A DNA stretch of 64,000 nt from assembly GCA_019057865.1 (NCBI GenBank), contig JAHLWP010000014.1:23462-87461 (forward strand). The letters are read 5' to 3'. Origin of the DNA: Promethearchaeota archaeon. GTDB lineage: Archaea; Asgardarchaeota; Lokiarchaeia; Sigyniarchaeales; SOKP01. Made by a program: the position numbers and the translations under genes. Below the pieces are notes generated by a model. The model did not search any database, was not told the DNA's origin, and worked only from the letters and a program-made list of their open reading frames with translations. Positions 28,937 through 39,300 of this stretch are shown piece by piece; the first letter of the stretch is position 1; the number at the start of each line of letters is the position of its first letter.

Positions 28937-31900
28937 ATGGATGAAGATAATAATGAAGAGTTCGATGAGAACGGATTTGATCCCACAAAAGAAGCTTTTT
29001 TTACTGATTTAATGGAAATGGAAGACGAACTCGCCTCAGAAGCATATGAATTAGTTGAACATGCTTTAAATTTGATTGCTTCAAAATATTATGATGATGG
29101 CATTGAAACTTTACGGCAAGCAATTGGATTATATAGTCAAATTAATAGAGAAGAAGAAGTTAAGGCAATTAATGAAAAAATATCTGAAATTTATATCCTA
29201 AAAGAACGAGAATTTCGAGATATTGAAGCTAAACCTGAAGAAGAAATTGCTGAATTAGAAATATCGAAATTTACAGAAGAATTTGCGGTTTCTGATATAT
29301 CAAAAGAAATTGAAAAAGAACAAGTTGAAGTGGATAGATCGGGTGAAGCGGAAAGCGTAATATCAGAAGCACAAGAGTTAGTAAAAATGGAAGATTTTGA
29401 AGGTGCTCTTGATAAATATGATGAAGCTATTAACATATTTGAAGAAATGAATATACCAGATCAAGTCGAGAGAGTGTATAAATTAATTGAAGATTGTTAT
29501 AATAAGAAGGCAGAATTTCTGCGAAGAATTAAAAAAGAAGTGGTTGTAGAAGAAACAAAAACTGAAGTAGAAGAAGTTCCTAAAATGGAGGAAATACAAA
29601 AAGAAGCAAAGATTACGTCTTATCTCGAGTCTAAAAAGCGTGAGGAGGAACTCTCAACTCGGGCTTATGATCTACTAGGACAAGGTGCTGAACTAGCTAA
29701 AAGTCGCCAATATGATAAAGCCTTAGAATTATTTGAAGAAGGGGCTAATTTATTTAATGAATTAAACTGGAATTATGAAGTAAAGAAAGTTCGAGCTACT
29801 ATTACCCAATTAGAAGAAGAAAAAGATTTATATTTAAAAGAGCTTGATAGAATTAAATTAGAAAGAGAAAAGGAATTTAAATTAAAAGTAAAACAAGAAG
29901 TACTTTTAGAAAAGCATGTTAAAGAAATAGAGAAACAAAAAGCAATTACAAAGATGGAAAAAGTAAAAGAACTTGAATTGCAAAAAATGGAAGATGAATA
30001 TTTTCAAGTCCAAATTGCTAATATGGTTAATGAAGCAGATAAGATAGCAAGAGAATATGAATTAGACATGAAAAAAGCAATAAAGGAAGGATCTATTATT
30101 GAAACGTCCTCTTATCATGAAGTTATTCAATTATATGAGAAAGTTCGAAATTTATTAATTGAAAAGGGTTGGAAAGACCAAGTACCAATTTACACTAATC
30201 AAATTAATATATATTATGAAAAGTTAGAAAAATATAACAAATTAAAGCAAATTGAAGCACAAAAATTAGAAAAACAAAAAGCTATTGAAGAAATGCATAA
30301 AATTAAAGAAGAGGACACACAAATAGCTTATGATGCTGAAAAAATGAAAATACTTGAGGAAACAAAAAAGAAAGAAATGGAAGTCCAAATTTTCATAAAA
30401 CAAATCGATGAAATGGTTAATAGCGTAGAGAGATTGGCAAGAGAATATGAAGTAGCCTTAAGGAAGGGTCAATTCGAAAGAAGTTGTCCTTATCCTAAAA
30501 TCATTAACACTTATGAGAAAATAAGAAATATGTTATTAGAAAGAGGATTGAAAGATGACGCTGCTATTTATACAACTCAAATTCAAGCATACAAGGAAAA
30601 GTTAGTAAAAGATAAGAGATTACGCGAAATAGAGGCTCAAAAAATTGAAAAACAAAAAGAAATCGAAGAAATGCATAAGGTTGGAAAAGAAGTTAAACCT
30701 ATAAAGATCGAAAAAGGTAAAATGGTTGAAGAACAGAAATTTGAAGAATTTATAACAGAAATGGTCAATAAAGCAGAAAAATTAGCCAGAGATTATGAAA
30801 TTGCATTGAAAAAAGCTAAAAATAAGGTGGAAATAATAGAAAATAATCCATACCTCCAAGTTATTGAAATATACAGAGAGATTAGAGAAAAGCTATACGC
30901 TAGAGGTTGGAAGGACCAGGCAGAGATATATACTAATCAAATCAAAATTTATCAAGAAAAATTAGAAAAAGATAAAAAATTACTTGAGATTGAATTCCAG
31001 AAATTAGAAAAGGAGAAAGAATTAGAGGAATTTTATAAAGTTCAAAAAATAGAAAAAGAAAGACCTCCAACAGAAAAAGATTTAAAGGCTATTGAAAAGA
31101 AAAAGGAAGAAGAGGAATTTGAGAAACATTTAGCCGATATGGTTAATAAAGCAGAAAGACTTGCTCGAGACTTCGAAATTGCTATGAAAAAAGCTATGAG
31201 GGATGGAAAAATAATTGAAACGACCCCTTATCCTGAAGTTATTGATATTTATAAACAGATTAGGGAAAATGTTTATGCAAGAGGATGGAGAGAGCAAGCA
31301 GAGATATATGCCAATCAAATAAAAATATATCAAGAAAAATTGAATAAAGTTGAGAAATTACGTGAAATTGAAGCTAAAAAAATAGAAAAACGGAAAGAAA
31401 TCGAGGAAATGCATAAAGTTGAAACAAAAATTAAATCAATTAAACCCAAAAAAATAAAAAAAGAAGATCGAAAGGAAGACCTGCTGCTAGATAAAGCGAT
31501 GAAACTAATTGATAAAGCAGAAAAAATGGCAAGAAACTATGAAATAAAATTGAAAGTTGATATTTTAAGTTATGATAGTCCCTATGAAACTGTTATATCT
31601 TATTATGATGAGGCCAGAAAAATATTCCATAAAATTGGTTGGAAAGATGAAGCCCGTCGATTAATAAATACAATTAAATTTTATACAGAGAAAAAGGAAA
31701 AGGATGAAAAATTAAGAATTTTTGAGCAAAGGAAGTTAAAAGAGGCAGAGTTAGAAGTAGTGGCTGTTAAACCAGAATCTGAAGAAGAAATACTTGTTAG
31801 ACATAAAAAGATAATAGAATATGAAAAGAAAAAACAAGAAAAAACCCATAACGCTGATGAAATATTTCAAATGATTAATGATGCTGAAAGGATGGCACAG

Positions 31901-33454
31901 GAATATGAAGTAAATATAAAAGAAGGGATTCTTAAGCACGAATGCCCTTATAGTAAGATCATTGAAGTCTACCGAGATGCGAAAAAGGGCTTTGAAAATA
32001 TAGGATGGACTGAAGAAGCAAGTAAGTTAGTAAGTTCAATTAATTTTTATAAGGAAAAATTGGAAAAAGATATAAAATTACGAGCTCTAGAAACTTCAAA
32101 AGTCAGAAGAAGAGAGGAAGAGATATTGCAACAACAAAAATTAATTGAAAAATCTCGATTAGAACAACTTAGATTACAAAAACAAAAACACAAATCTCTA
32201 TTATTACAAAGAACTCAAGAATCCGAATTTGAAAAAGAAAAGAATAAAGCTTTTGATTTAATGGATCGTGCAAAAGCAGAATTAAAACAAAATAATTTTG
32301 AAAAAGCAATTGAATTATACAAGGAAAGTGAAAAGATATTTTCTAATATAAAATGGAAAGAAGGTATTACCATGGTTCGGGGCACTATAACACTAATTAA
32401 AAGTAAGAAAGAAAAGTTTGAAGTCAAATTAAAAACAATCAAAGAAAGGGAAGTTAAACAGTTGGAGTTAGAAGAAAAATTAGAAGAAAAATTAGCCGAA
32501 GCTCAAGAGTTAAGGAAATTTCACCAAAAACAAAAGAAAAAAGAATTTCTGAAAATCCAAATGCAAAAAGAATGGGAAAAAGAGATTTCAGAAGAAGCAT
32601 ATCAAATTTTAGAACAAGGAACAGCATTATTAGAGCGTAAAAAGTTTGATGATGCTTATGAGAAATATATTAAAGCCAGAGAACTGTTTAATAAAATATC
32701 CTGGCAAAGGGAAGTTTCTCGTATTAACAACGAACTTTTATTCAAATTGCAAAGAGAGCGGAAGAAATCTGAGATTTTAAAGGACATAGGTAAGAAAAAA
32801 GCTGAAGAAAAAGAGAAAATAGAACAAATGATGATTGAAGCACTAAAAGAAAGGAAAGAAATTGAAAAAAGAAAGAAAAAGGAGAAATTTAAAGAACTAG
32901 AAAAAGAGAGGATTGAAGATATTTTTAAAGAAGTAGAGAGAGCAAAAAAACTCATTGAAGGTTTCAATTATAATCAAGCTGTTCAAATACTTAAGAAAGA
33001 GATAAAAAGGATGAAGAAGAGAAAAAAACTTGAAGAGGCTTCAGAAATCGAAGAATTAATCAATAGTGTAATACTCCAATCGCAGGTCCCTTTAATCACC
33101 TTAGAAGAACTTGATGATAATGAAAACTTAAAAAAATTCAAGTTAGCATACGAAGCATTAGACAGAGCACAACTAGCCATATCAGATAATCGGTATATGA
33201 AGACAGTTTCAGAATTACGTGAAGCTCTCTATAATTTAAAAGAAACCAAGATTGGAGCAAAATATCTCAATGATATAAAAGCCAAAATAAAAGAATTTGA
33301 AGAAAAACTTGGAAAAAAACCTCCTGAAGCTAAACCTGAAAAGGAAGCAGTAATTTTAGAAAGTGAAATGGAAGACTTAAAAGCAAGAATTGCAAAAAGA
33401 AGAGAAGAAAGGAAGAAAAAAGTCCTTGAATTATTAAAAAAGGGAAAAGAATAG
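28937..33454 (+). CDS. ~1500-residue TPR/coiled-coil repeat protein
   Basis: The track begins at TTG 28928, but ATG 28937 (MDEDNNEEF) is more likely. The protein is very charged, almost all helical, with no membrane span. TPR-like units at both ends ('ALDKYDEAINIFEEM', 'ALELFEEGANLFNEL', 'AIELYKESEKIFSNI', 'AYEKYIKARELFNKI') flank six longer units of ~110-130 residues. Each long unit has 'A..LAR.YE...K', 'Y..VI..Y...R....ERGWKDQA', 'YTNQI..Y.EKLEK' and a Lys/Glu-rich coiled coil with EIEAQK.EKQKEIEEMHK. It resembles an extended cytoskeletal or scaffold rod. Its function is unknown, and the repeat design suggests multivalent binding. Confidence 0.88.
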   Translation: MDEDNNEEFDENGFDPTKEAFFTDLMEMEDELASEAYELVEHALNLIASKYYDDGIETLRQAIGLYSQINREEEVKAINEKISEIYILKEREFRDIEAKPEEEIAELEISKFTEEFAVSDISKEIEKEQVEVDRSGEAESVISEAQELVKMEDFEGALDKYDEAINIFEEMNIPDQVERVYKLIEDCYNKKAEFLRRIKKEVVVEETKTEVEEVPKMEEIQKEAKITSYLESKKREEELSTRAYDLLGQGAELAKSRQYDKALELFEEGANLFNELNWNYEVKKVRATITQLEEEKDLYLKELDRIKLEREKEFKLKVKQEVLLEKHVKEIEKQKAITKMEKVKELELQKMEDEYFQVQIANMVNEADKIAREYELDMKKAIKEGSIIETSSYHEVIQLYEKVRNLLIEKGWKDQVPIYTNQINIYYEKLEKYNKLKQIEAQKLEKQKAIEEMHKIKEEDTQIAYDAEKMKILEETKKKEMEVQIFIKQIDEMVNSVERLAREYEVALRKGQFERSCPYPKIINTYEKIRNMLLERGLKDDAAIYTTQIQAYKEKLVKDKRLREIEAQKIEKQKEIEEMHKVGKEVKPIKIEKGKMVEEQKFEEFITEMVNKAEKLARDYEIALKKAKNKVEIIENNPYLQVIEIYREIREKLYARGWKDQAEIYTNQIKIYQEKLEKDKKLLEIEFQKLEKEKELEEFYKVQKIEKERPPTEKDLKAIEKKKEEEEFEKHLADMVNKAERLARDFEIAMKKAMRDGKIIETTPYPEVIDIYKQIRENVYARGWREQAEIYANQIKIYQEKLNKVEKLREIEAKKIEKRKEIEEMHKVETKIKSIKPKKIKKEDRKEDLLLDKAMKLIDKAEKMARNYEIKLKVDILSYDSPYETVISYYDEARKIFHKIGWKDEARRLINTIKFYTEKKEKDEKLRIFEQRKLKEAELEVVAVKPESEEEILVRHKKIIEYEKKKQEKTHNADEIFQMINDAERMAQEYEVNIKEGILKHECPYSKIIEVYRDAKKGFENIGWTEEASKLVSSINFYKEKLEKDIKLRALETSKVRRREEEILQQQKLIEKSRLEQLRLQKQKHKSLLLQRTQESEFEKEKNKAFDLMDRAKAELKQNNFEKAIELYKESEKIFSNIKWKEGITMVRGTITLIKSKKEKFEVKLKTIKEREVKQLELEEKLEEKLAEAQELRKFHQKQKKKEFLKIQMQKEWEKEISEEAYQILEQGTALLERKKFDDAYEKYIKARELFNKISWQREVSRINNELLFKLQRERKKSEILKDIGKKKAEEKEKIEQMMIEALKERKEIEKRKKKEKFKELEKERIEDIFKEVERAKKLIEGFNYNQAVQILKKEIKRMKKRKKLEEASEIEELINSVILQSQVPLITLEELDDNENLKKFKLAYEALDRAQLAISDNRYMKTVSELREALYNLKETKIGAKYLNDIKAKIKEFEEKLGKKPPEAKPEKEAVILESEMEDLKARIAKRREERKKKVLELLKKGKE

Positions 33455-33516
33455 CTTTATCTAATTTTTATTTACTAAAATATCTAAAAAATTAAGAGAA
33501 AAATAAAAAAATAAGT

Positions 33517-33738
33517 TTATATTAATAATTTTTCTTGAATCTCATTTTCAACGGATTCTTCAATAATCATTGGTGAAATATTTCTACTAACAGATTCCTC
33601 AAGCAAATATTCTGTTTTTATTAAGTCCCTTATAGCCACGCGTATTGCTTCACTTCTATTCGGAAATTTCTGTTCCGCTACTAAAATTTCTAACACCTTT
33701 AAATACGTTTCAGGTATGTTTACTGAAATTAATTTCAT
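33517..33738 (-). CDS. ribbon-helix-helix (CopG/ParD-type) transcriptional regulator
   Basis: A 73-residue protein beginning MKLISVNIPETYLKVLEIL, with PNRSEAIRVAIRDLI: a beta strand that enters the DNA major groove, then helix-turn-helix with the SEAIR.A motif typical of the RHH fold. It acts as a dimer on short inverted repeats. Upstream of its ATG is AGGAG. The 316-bp gap beyond it contains a palindromic site at 33984-34001 that could be a target. The short plus-strand ORF 33716-33928 in this gap is uncertain. No toxin gene is recognisable beside it. Confidence 0.85.
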   Translation of the reverse strand: MKLISVNIPETYLKVLEILVAEQKFPNRSEAIRVAIRDLIKTEYLLEESVSRNISPMIIEESVENEIQEKLLI

Positions 33739-33964
33739 TAAAATAATCTCCTATTCTTTTATTTACAAGATAATAATGATTTGTATATATACAGATATGA
33801 TGGAGGTGATATTTAAAGCTATTGTGGAAATTAACCCCAAGAAACCCGACAAAATCTCTAAAGTGATTTTAATTGCTTTTAAGGTTAAGATTCTGGAACT
33901 TAACAATAGATGTGGAATAAAAATTTAACAGAAAGAACTTTGATTAATATTCAAAATTGAAAAA

Positions 33965-34001
33965 ATATTTATATATGGTATTATATGTAACGTTTTACAT
34001 A
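33965..34001 (+). promoter_or_regulatory. promoter with palindromic operator upstream of 34055 gene
   Basis: A TATA-like stretch (ATATTTATATAT, 33965-33976) lies about 80-90 bp upstream of the ATG at 34055. Just downstream of it is the inverted repeat TATGTAA-cgtt-TTACATA (33984-34001), with seven-base arms. A repressor bound there would cover the start site of transcription. The neighbouring RHH gene product is a natural candidate, but this is inference. Confidence 0.45.
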
Positions 34002-34054
34002 AAAAAAATAAAAGAAATTGTAAAATAAATAATAAAAACCAGAATTGATTCAAT

Positions 34055-34375
34055 ATGTCTGATATAGAAAACCAATTGAAAGATCATTTAAAAAATAGTA
34101 AAGATTGGGAAAAGATGGATACTCCTATTCAAGGAATTAGTGTTGTTAAAGTTCCTGCAACAAAGACCAGACCTGCATTACTATTCTTAGAGATTAATCC
34201 TTTAAAAGAAGATGGCAGCCCTATGAAACGAAAAGGTTTATTTGTAGGAAGCAAGGAAATGCTTATTAAATTTAGCGAAGCTTTAAATGATGATAAGACA
34301 TTTCAATTAATCCAAGAACTTGAGCGGGTTAATCCAAAAGAAACCAAGAATAGCATTAAGAAATTAGAGATGTAA
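34055..34375 (+). CDS. hypothetical small protein (106 aa)
   Basis: A soluble, mixed alpha/beta 106-residue protein. The N-terminal part is helical and acidic, the centre has beta-strand-like segments ('GISVVKVPATKTRPALLFLEI', 'GLFVGSKEMLIKFSEAL'), and the C-terminus is helical. No cysteine motif, signal or membrane span is present. I do not recognise the family. It has its own promoter with a palindrome, and the next gene is ~290 bp downstream. An imperfect hairpin (AGTGAAAGAG...CTTTCTCTCACT, 34491-34517) in that gap may be part of its terminator. Confidence 0.65.
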   Translation: MSDIENQLKDHLKNSKDWEKMDTPIQGISVVKVPATKTRPALLFLEINPLKEDGSPMKRKGLFVGSKEMLIKFSEALNDDKTFQLIQELERVNPKETKNSIKKLEM

Positions 34376-34663
34376 ATTTTCTATTATTTTTTTAATTTTT
34401 TCCTATTTCTATATATAAATAGAGTAAATAGTAATTATAAATTTAAATTTAAAAAGGTTTAATTTTTATTTATATCTTCTTTTTTCCATCAGTGAAAGAG
34501 TATTTCTTTCTCTCACTTATATATAATTAAATTTATGAAATAATTTTTTTAAGTTTATATATTTGAAAACTTTCTCATAACTTTTTTCTTTTAAATATAT
34601 TCACTACCAATTTTTGATAATAATTTGATTTTTTTTTTTAAAAAGAATGATAATAAAAAAGTT

Positions 34664-35185
34664 ATGATTATGAGAATGGATATAAAACTAAGAATTAAGG
34701 ATGCCTTTAAAGGTGATTTCGGGAAGGGTATTGCTCGAATTGATCCAAAAATAGTTTCAGAGAGTAATATCAATGTTAGTGATACCATTTGCATTTATAA
34801 TGATTCTACAAAAAAAAGAACGGCTGCTATGGTGTTACCCAGTGTTATTAAAGATAATGGTACAAATATAATTAGAATTGACGCATTATTAAGGAGAAAT
34901 CTAAGTGCATCTCTAGAAGATATCGTAAGGACGAAAAAAACAAAAAATCATCTTGCTCAACAAGTTTCTTTTGCAGGATATAAAAAAGGAATAATTCTAA
35001 AAAATCCAATTGGTTTAGTAAAAAACTTAGAAGATCGAGTAGTTTCAAAAGGAGACATTTTTACTTTTCAGTGTGGAAGTAATAAAATTGATTTAATAGT
35101 TATAAATCATACACCACAAACTGAAGTAGTGAAAATCCATAATGGAACTAATATTTTCTGCCAAAAACAGGCATATTATCTTTAA
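34664..35185 (+). CDS. stand-alone Cdc48/VCP N-domain protein
   Basis: About 174 residues. From ATG 34664-34676 the sequence is a full Cdc48 N-domain: the double-psi barrel with 'KDAFKGDFGKGIARIDP', 'VSDTICIYN', AAMVLP and 'GTNIIRIDALLRRNLSASLEDIV', then the second sub-barrel 'NPIGLVKNLEDRVVSKGD' and NGTNIFCQ. The AAA+ D1/D2 domains that normally follow are absent, and the gene ends cleanly. Such N-domains bind substrates or adaptors, so the protein may be a free adaptor. It starts a close four-gene cluster with a TPR-TM protein (15 bp away), a HerA-like membrane protein and an HExxH membrane protein. The track's TTG start (34625) adds a poly-Phe/Lys lead that is unlikely. Confidence 0.85.
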   Translation: MIMRMDIKLRIKDAFKGDFGKGIARIDPKIVSESNINVSDTICIYNDSTKKRTAAMVLPSVIKDNGTNIIRIDALLRRNLSASLEDIVRTKKTKNHLAQQVSFAGYKKGIILKNPIGLVKNLEDRVVSKGDIFTFQCGSNKIDLIVINHTPQTEVVKIHNGTNIFCQKQAYYL

Positions 35186-35200
35186 TTTGTGAGGGGCAAA

Positions 35201-36295
35201 ATGATGATGTCATTAAAAAGTAAAGAATTTCAAGTAAATCGATATATCACACTAAGACTAGAAAATGAAGAAACTGTTGTATATGTTAATGATGAGAAAT
35301 TTATCCAATGTAAATATCTATTATTAAATATTCCTAAAGAAAAAATTGAAGAATATGAGAATATAGAATCTATTGATGAAGTAGCAGAGAATTTGGATAA
35401 ATCGTTAGAATATGAAAATATGATAAATTTTTATTTTCCTCCTGAACTCGAATTTTGGGGACATTGTTCAAATTTGCAAGTATGGGTGGAGAATGATTAT
35501 AATTCCTGCTTACTTCATAGAAATTTAGCATTTCCCTTATTAAAAAAGTTGACGGAATTAGGGGATCCTTTAGCTAGAATTGTTTTCAAAGAAGAGATCG
35601 CTAAAAGGTTCTCTAGTGGCTTTCAATCTGTAATAACTTATTTAGTCGAAGAAAATTATTTGTATTATTTAAATCCAGAGGAGATCAATTGCTTATTAGA
35701 AGATTATAGAGATTCCCTTGGTGACTCATACTGTCAATATATACTTAGAAAAGCAGCAAGATATTGGTCTTTTAAAGGATTGGATTATTTTAGGAATAAT
35801 AAATATAATAAGGCGATAAAATTTTTCAAGCAATCACTTCAACTCTCTCCAAATGATGTAAAGACATTGAATAATCTTGGAGATGTATTAAGAGATAAGG
35901 GAAATATTGATAAATCAATTGAAATCTATAATAAAGCTATTAAAATAGATAGATACTACTCAAAGGGGTATATTAATTTATCAAGAGCCTACATTCAAAA
36001 AGGTGATTATGATAAATCAATTAATATCTGCAATTTAGCTTTAAACATCAATCTAAATCTAGTTGAATTAGAGTCTATATGCTATTATCTATGTGAGTCT
36101 TATTATTATAAAGGTAAATTCAAAGAAGTGAGAAAAGCACGCAGGAAGATCAAAAAAATAAATAGAAAAATAAGAAAAGAGATGAAATTAGGGCTTACTT
36201 GGTACAATAGAATAGATTATATCCCTGAGATAGTAGGTCTCATACTTTTGAGTTTTTCAAGTTTTGTATTTTTCTTACTTTCATTTTTTATTTAA
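35201..36295 (+). CDS. TPR protein with C-terminal membrane anchor
   Basis: About 364 residues from ATG 35201 (GAGGGG just before it; the track's GTG is less likely). Residues ~20-190 form a domain with 'LLLNIPKEKIEEYENI' and 'HCSNLQVWVENDYNSCLLHRN', which I have the impression is common in Asgard and other archaeal repeat proteins. Three TPR units follow ('YNKAIKFFKQSLQLSPNDV', 'IDKSIEIYNKAIKID', 'YDKSINICNLALNIN'), then a basic helix and a C-terminal tail anchor (IVGLILLSFSSFVFFLLSFF). This places the TPR platform on the inner face of the membrane, next to the HerA-like protein encoded 15-50 bp downstream. Confidence 0.85.
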   Translation: MMMSLKSKEFQVNRYITLRLENEETVVYVNDEKFIQCKYLLLNIPKEKIEEYENIESIDEVAENLDKSLEYENMINFYFPPELEFWGHCSNLQVWVENDYNSCLLHRNLAFPLLKKLTELGDPLARIVFKEEIAKRFSSGFQSVITYLVEENYLYYLNPEEINCLLEDYRDSLGDSYCQYILRKAARYWSFKGLDYFRNNKYNKAIKFFKQSLQLSPNDVKTLNNLGDVLRDKGNIDKSIEIYNKAIKIDRYYSKGYINLSRAYIQKGDYDKSINICNLALNINLNLVELESICYYLCESYYYKGKFKEVRKARRKIKKINRKIRKEMKLGLTWYNRIDYIPEIVGLILLSFSSFVFFLLSFFI

Positions 36296-36309
36296 ATATA
36301 TGGAAAAAA

Positions 36310-39300
36310 ATGATAAATAAAAATAATAAAAGAAAGAAGGATGAGAAAATGAGTAATTTTATTCCAAAACAATATCAAAACGATGCTAAAATTATTGGAG
36401 AGCAAGAAAATTCTCATGATTATTTAGATATTTGGGATGTGAATCCTTCATATAAGGATATTAATTCGAGATTTTCCATACTTAAAGGAATATCATTAAC
36501 AATTATTCTTTTTTTTTTAGCTATTTTAACATATCAATTAACTACTAATATTTATATTTCAATCGGATTAACAATTTTTACATTGCTCTTTTTCATATTT
36601 TGTTTCTCTGATAATTTCTTTAATCTCAGAAATTTATACTATTATCTATTCCATAAATTTATTTCTATAAATCCTTTTGAGAATTTATCTTTTTGCACAA
36701 TTAGACAGGAACCTACTTTTCTTTTAATTTTAAACAAAAAGGATGCCATATCTACAGCAATGCGAATATTCAAAATTGAAACACTTCCAGAAAATGTTTA
36801 TCCCACGTTGAATCAATTTCTCAAGGCATTAAATAAAGGTCAAATATCATATACATACCAAGTGGTTCAAAGTCCGTATTTAGATTTCTCTGAACCATCC
36901 TCTGAAAATAAATTTCAAGTGGAATCAATTAGATCTCAAAATTTAAGTTCTATTGATTCATTACATACCTCAATTTATTTTTGTGTGTATTATAATATAA
37001 ATGGGATTTTATCTAGCAATAAAATAGATAAACTAATAGAAATTGTTAATGATCTTTCTAATGAGCTCAAATCAAATTTTAGTGCTAACTTTCACCATAC
37101 AAAAATCTCATTATTAGGTGGAATTGATTTAATAAATGCAATAAGAACATTTTTCTGTAAATCATCCATACAACCTGCCGATAAAGAGGCAGATCTTTTT
37201 ATAGCTAAAAGAAATTTGCCAAAAGTATTATTCAAAACAGGTTTTGTGTCTTTTCTTATAATATCTCTCTCATATTTATTATTAAGTCTAATTTTTCCAT
37301 TAGGATTTATAATACTCATTAATTTCCTCTTGGAATTGCTTATAATTTGTATATGGTGGAGAGAAATTCTTTTTTATTTCTCAAAATCGCGTCTATCTCG
37401 TAATTTGGAATTAACTCAAATAAATCCATTTACAGATGTTGAGTTTTATCGATTAAATAAATACAATGATCTAATTTTTACTTATATTGACAACCAATTA
37501 CTATTGGCTTCAAAAATATTTAACCTCAAATTTGCCGCACAGCCAACTTTAACTTATTTTGATAAATTTATTAGGGGAATCGATAAATATAAGATTATTT
37601 TCAATTACAATTTACAAGTTACTCCAATATCTGCTAATCTCTTTTCAAAAGAATGTCTTAAGTTGTTGAATGATAAAACGAAAGAAAGCCTCGAAGGAAT
37701 ACTATATATTACTTTAGATAAAACTTCTTCAAAAAAAGTTAAGCATCCGGAAGTTGAATTTGAAAAATGGTTAGATATGAGATCTGGTGTTTGGAAGACA
37801 ATGTTAACTGTGTCAACCTCTTCCTATTTATTTACAAAAGACTTAACATTTAAGAATTTCATTGAGTTAGAAAAAGAATTATCCACAAATGCAAAAATTT
37901 TGAAAAGAACATTTGAAGATAATTTCTTAAATTTTAAACTTGTTGGATTAAAAAACCAACTCTTAATTTCAGGATTTTTAAGTGAATGTCTTAAAAATCA
38001 TTCCTTTAGATTGAATGGAACTCATTTAAATTATGTATACTTCCAAGGTAAAAGTCTAATAGAGCTTGCGAAGATAGTTAATGAATTTAAAAAAGGAATA
38101 GATACGAGAATTGCTGCTGAATTTAATACTCCTTTACAATTAAAAAATTTTATAACAATTGGAAATACAATCAATACGGAGTTCTTAGATGAAGAGGTCC
38201 CTTTTGGGTTGACTTTTGACCAATTGCAACAATTACTTATAACAAATGGTCTTTCTTACAATCGAGAACATACAAAAATGAAAATTGTGTCTGAGCTTGT
38301 CAAAGCAAATAAATCCTGTATAGTTTTTGATTACTCAGGAAAATGGTCAAAATTAATGAATTTTTTCAAAGACTCTCAATATAATGGAAATATTTTGTAT
38401 TTCAAGTTGGGAAGTTCATTTAGCATCGATCTAAAGCACTCGGGTATGAAATATGATAAAAATAATATTGATTATTTAAATTTATTCTTTGATACGTTTG
38501 CTTTAGCCTTTAAAGCAGAAAAAAGATATGTCGATCTTCTAAAAGACTCTTTTTTAAGACAGGATGAGTTTGATGTATCATCAATTTCCTTAGATCTTGA
38601 AATGAAAAATAAATGGGAAAGAGATTACAAAACTAATAATTTAATAGCAATATTTAGGGATTTTAGAAATCAGAGTCAAATTTTTTCTAATTTAACACTT
38701 GATCATGAGGATGAGATTAATCCAATTGACTTTTTGAGAAATGATAAGTCAATTATAGTCGATCTTTCAATTTTAAAAGACTTAGAGCAAAAAACTTTTG
38801 TCACTTTTATAATTATTTCAAAACTAATTCATTACATCCAAAATTCTACAGATTATTATAAAAAAGTCATTTTCATTCCTAATATTGATATGTTTTTTGA
38901 TTCCTTTTTTATTGATAATAACTATAATACCACAAATTACGGAAAAGTCAGTAAATTTTTAGAACCTTTTCTTGAATGCGGATTTGGATTAATATGCTCA
39001 GCAAATCAGATAAGATATCTTCACCCTCATGTTTTCAGTTTTTTACATAATATCATAACTTTTAGAGCAAATGATACACGAGATATAGCCGTATTGAAAA
39101 ATCAAATGAATTTACAAGAATTACAGGGTACTGGATATTATAGCTCTAAAAGGAATAATACTTATCAAATTAATTATTTAATGAATATGCGTGAAAATGA
39201 AGTAATAATTAAAAGATCAGATATTTATCAACCTTTTCCAGGAGTTGTTGACTTGAACGAACTTAAAGGTATTGAGCCTCTTCAATATGAAAAAATTTTA

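Noticed and set aside
33716-33928. 70-aa ORF with EVIFKAIVEINPKK, faintly similar to a Pcc1-like beginning
   Set aside because: The similarity is too short and the C-terminal half does not continue it; the start overlaps the RHH gene on the other strand. It may be a remnant but cannot be supported.
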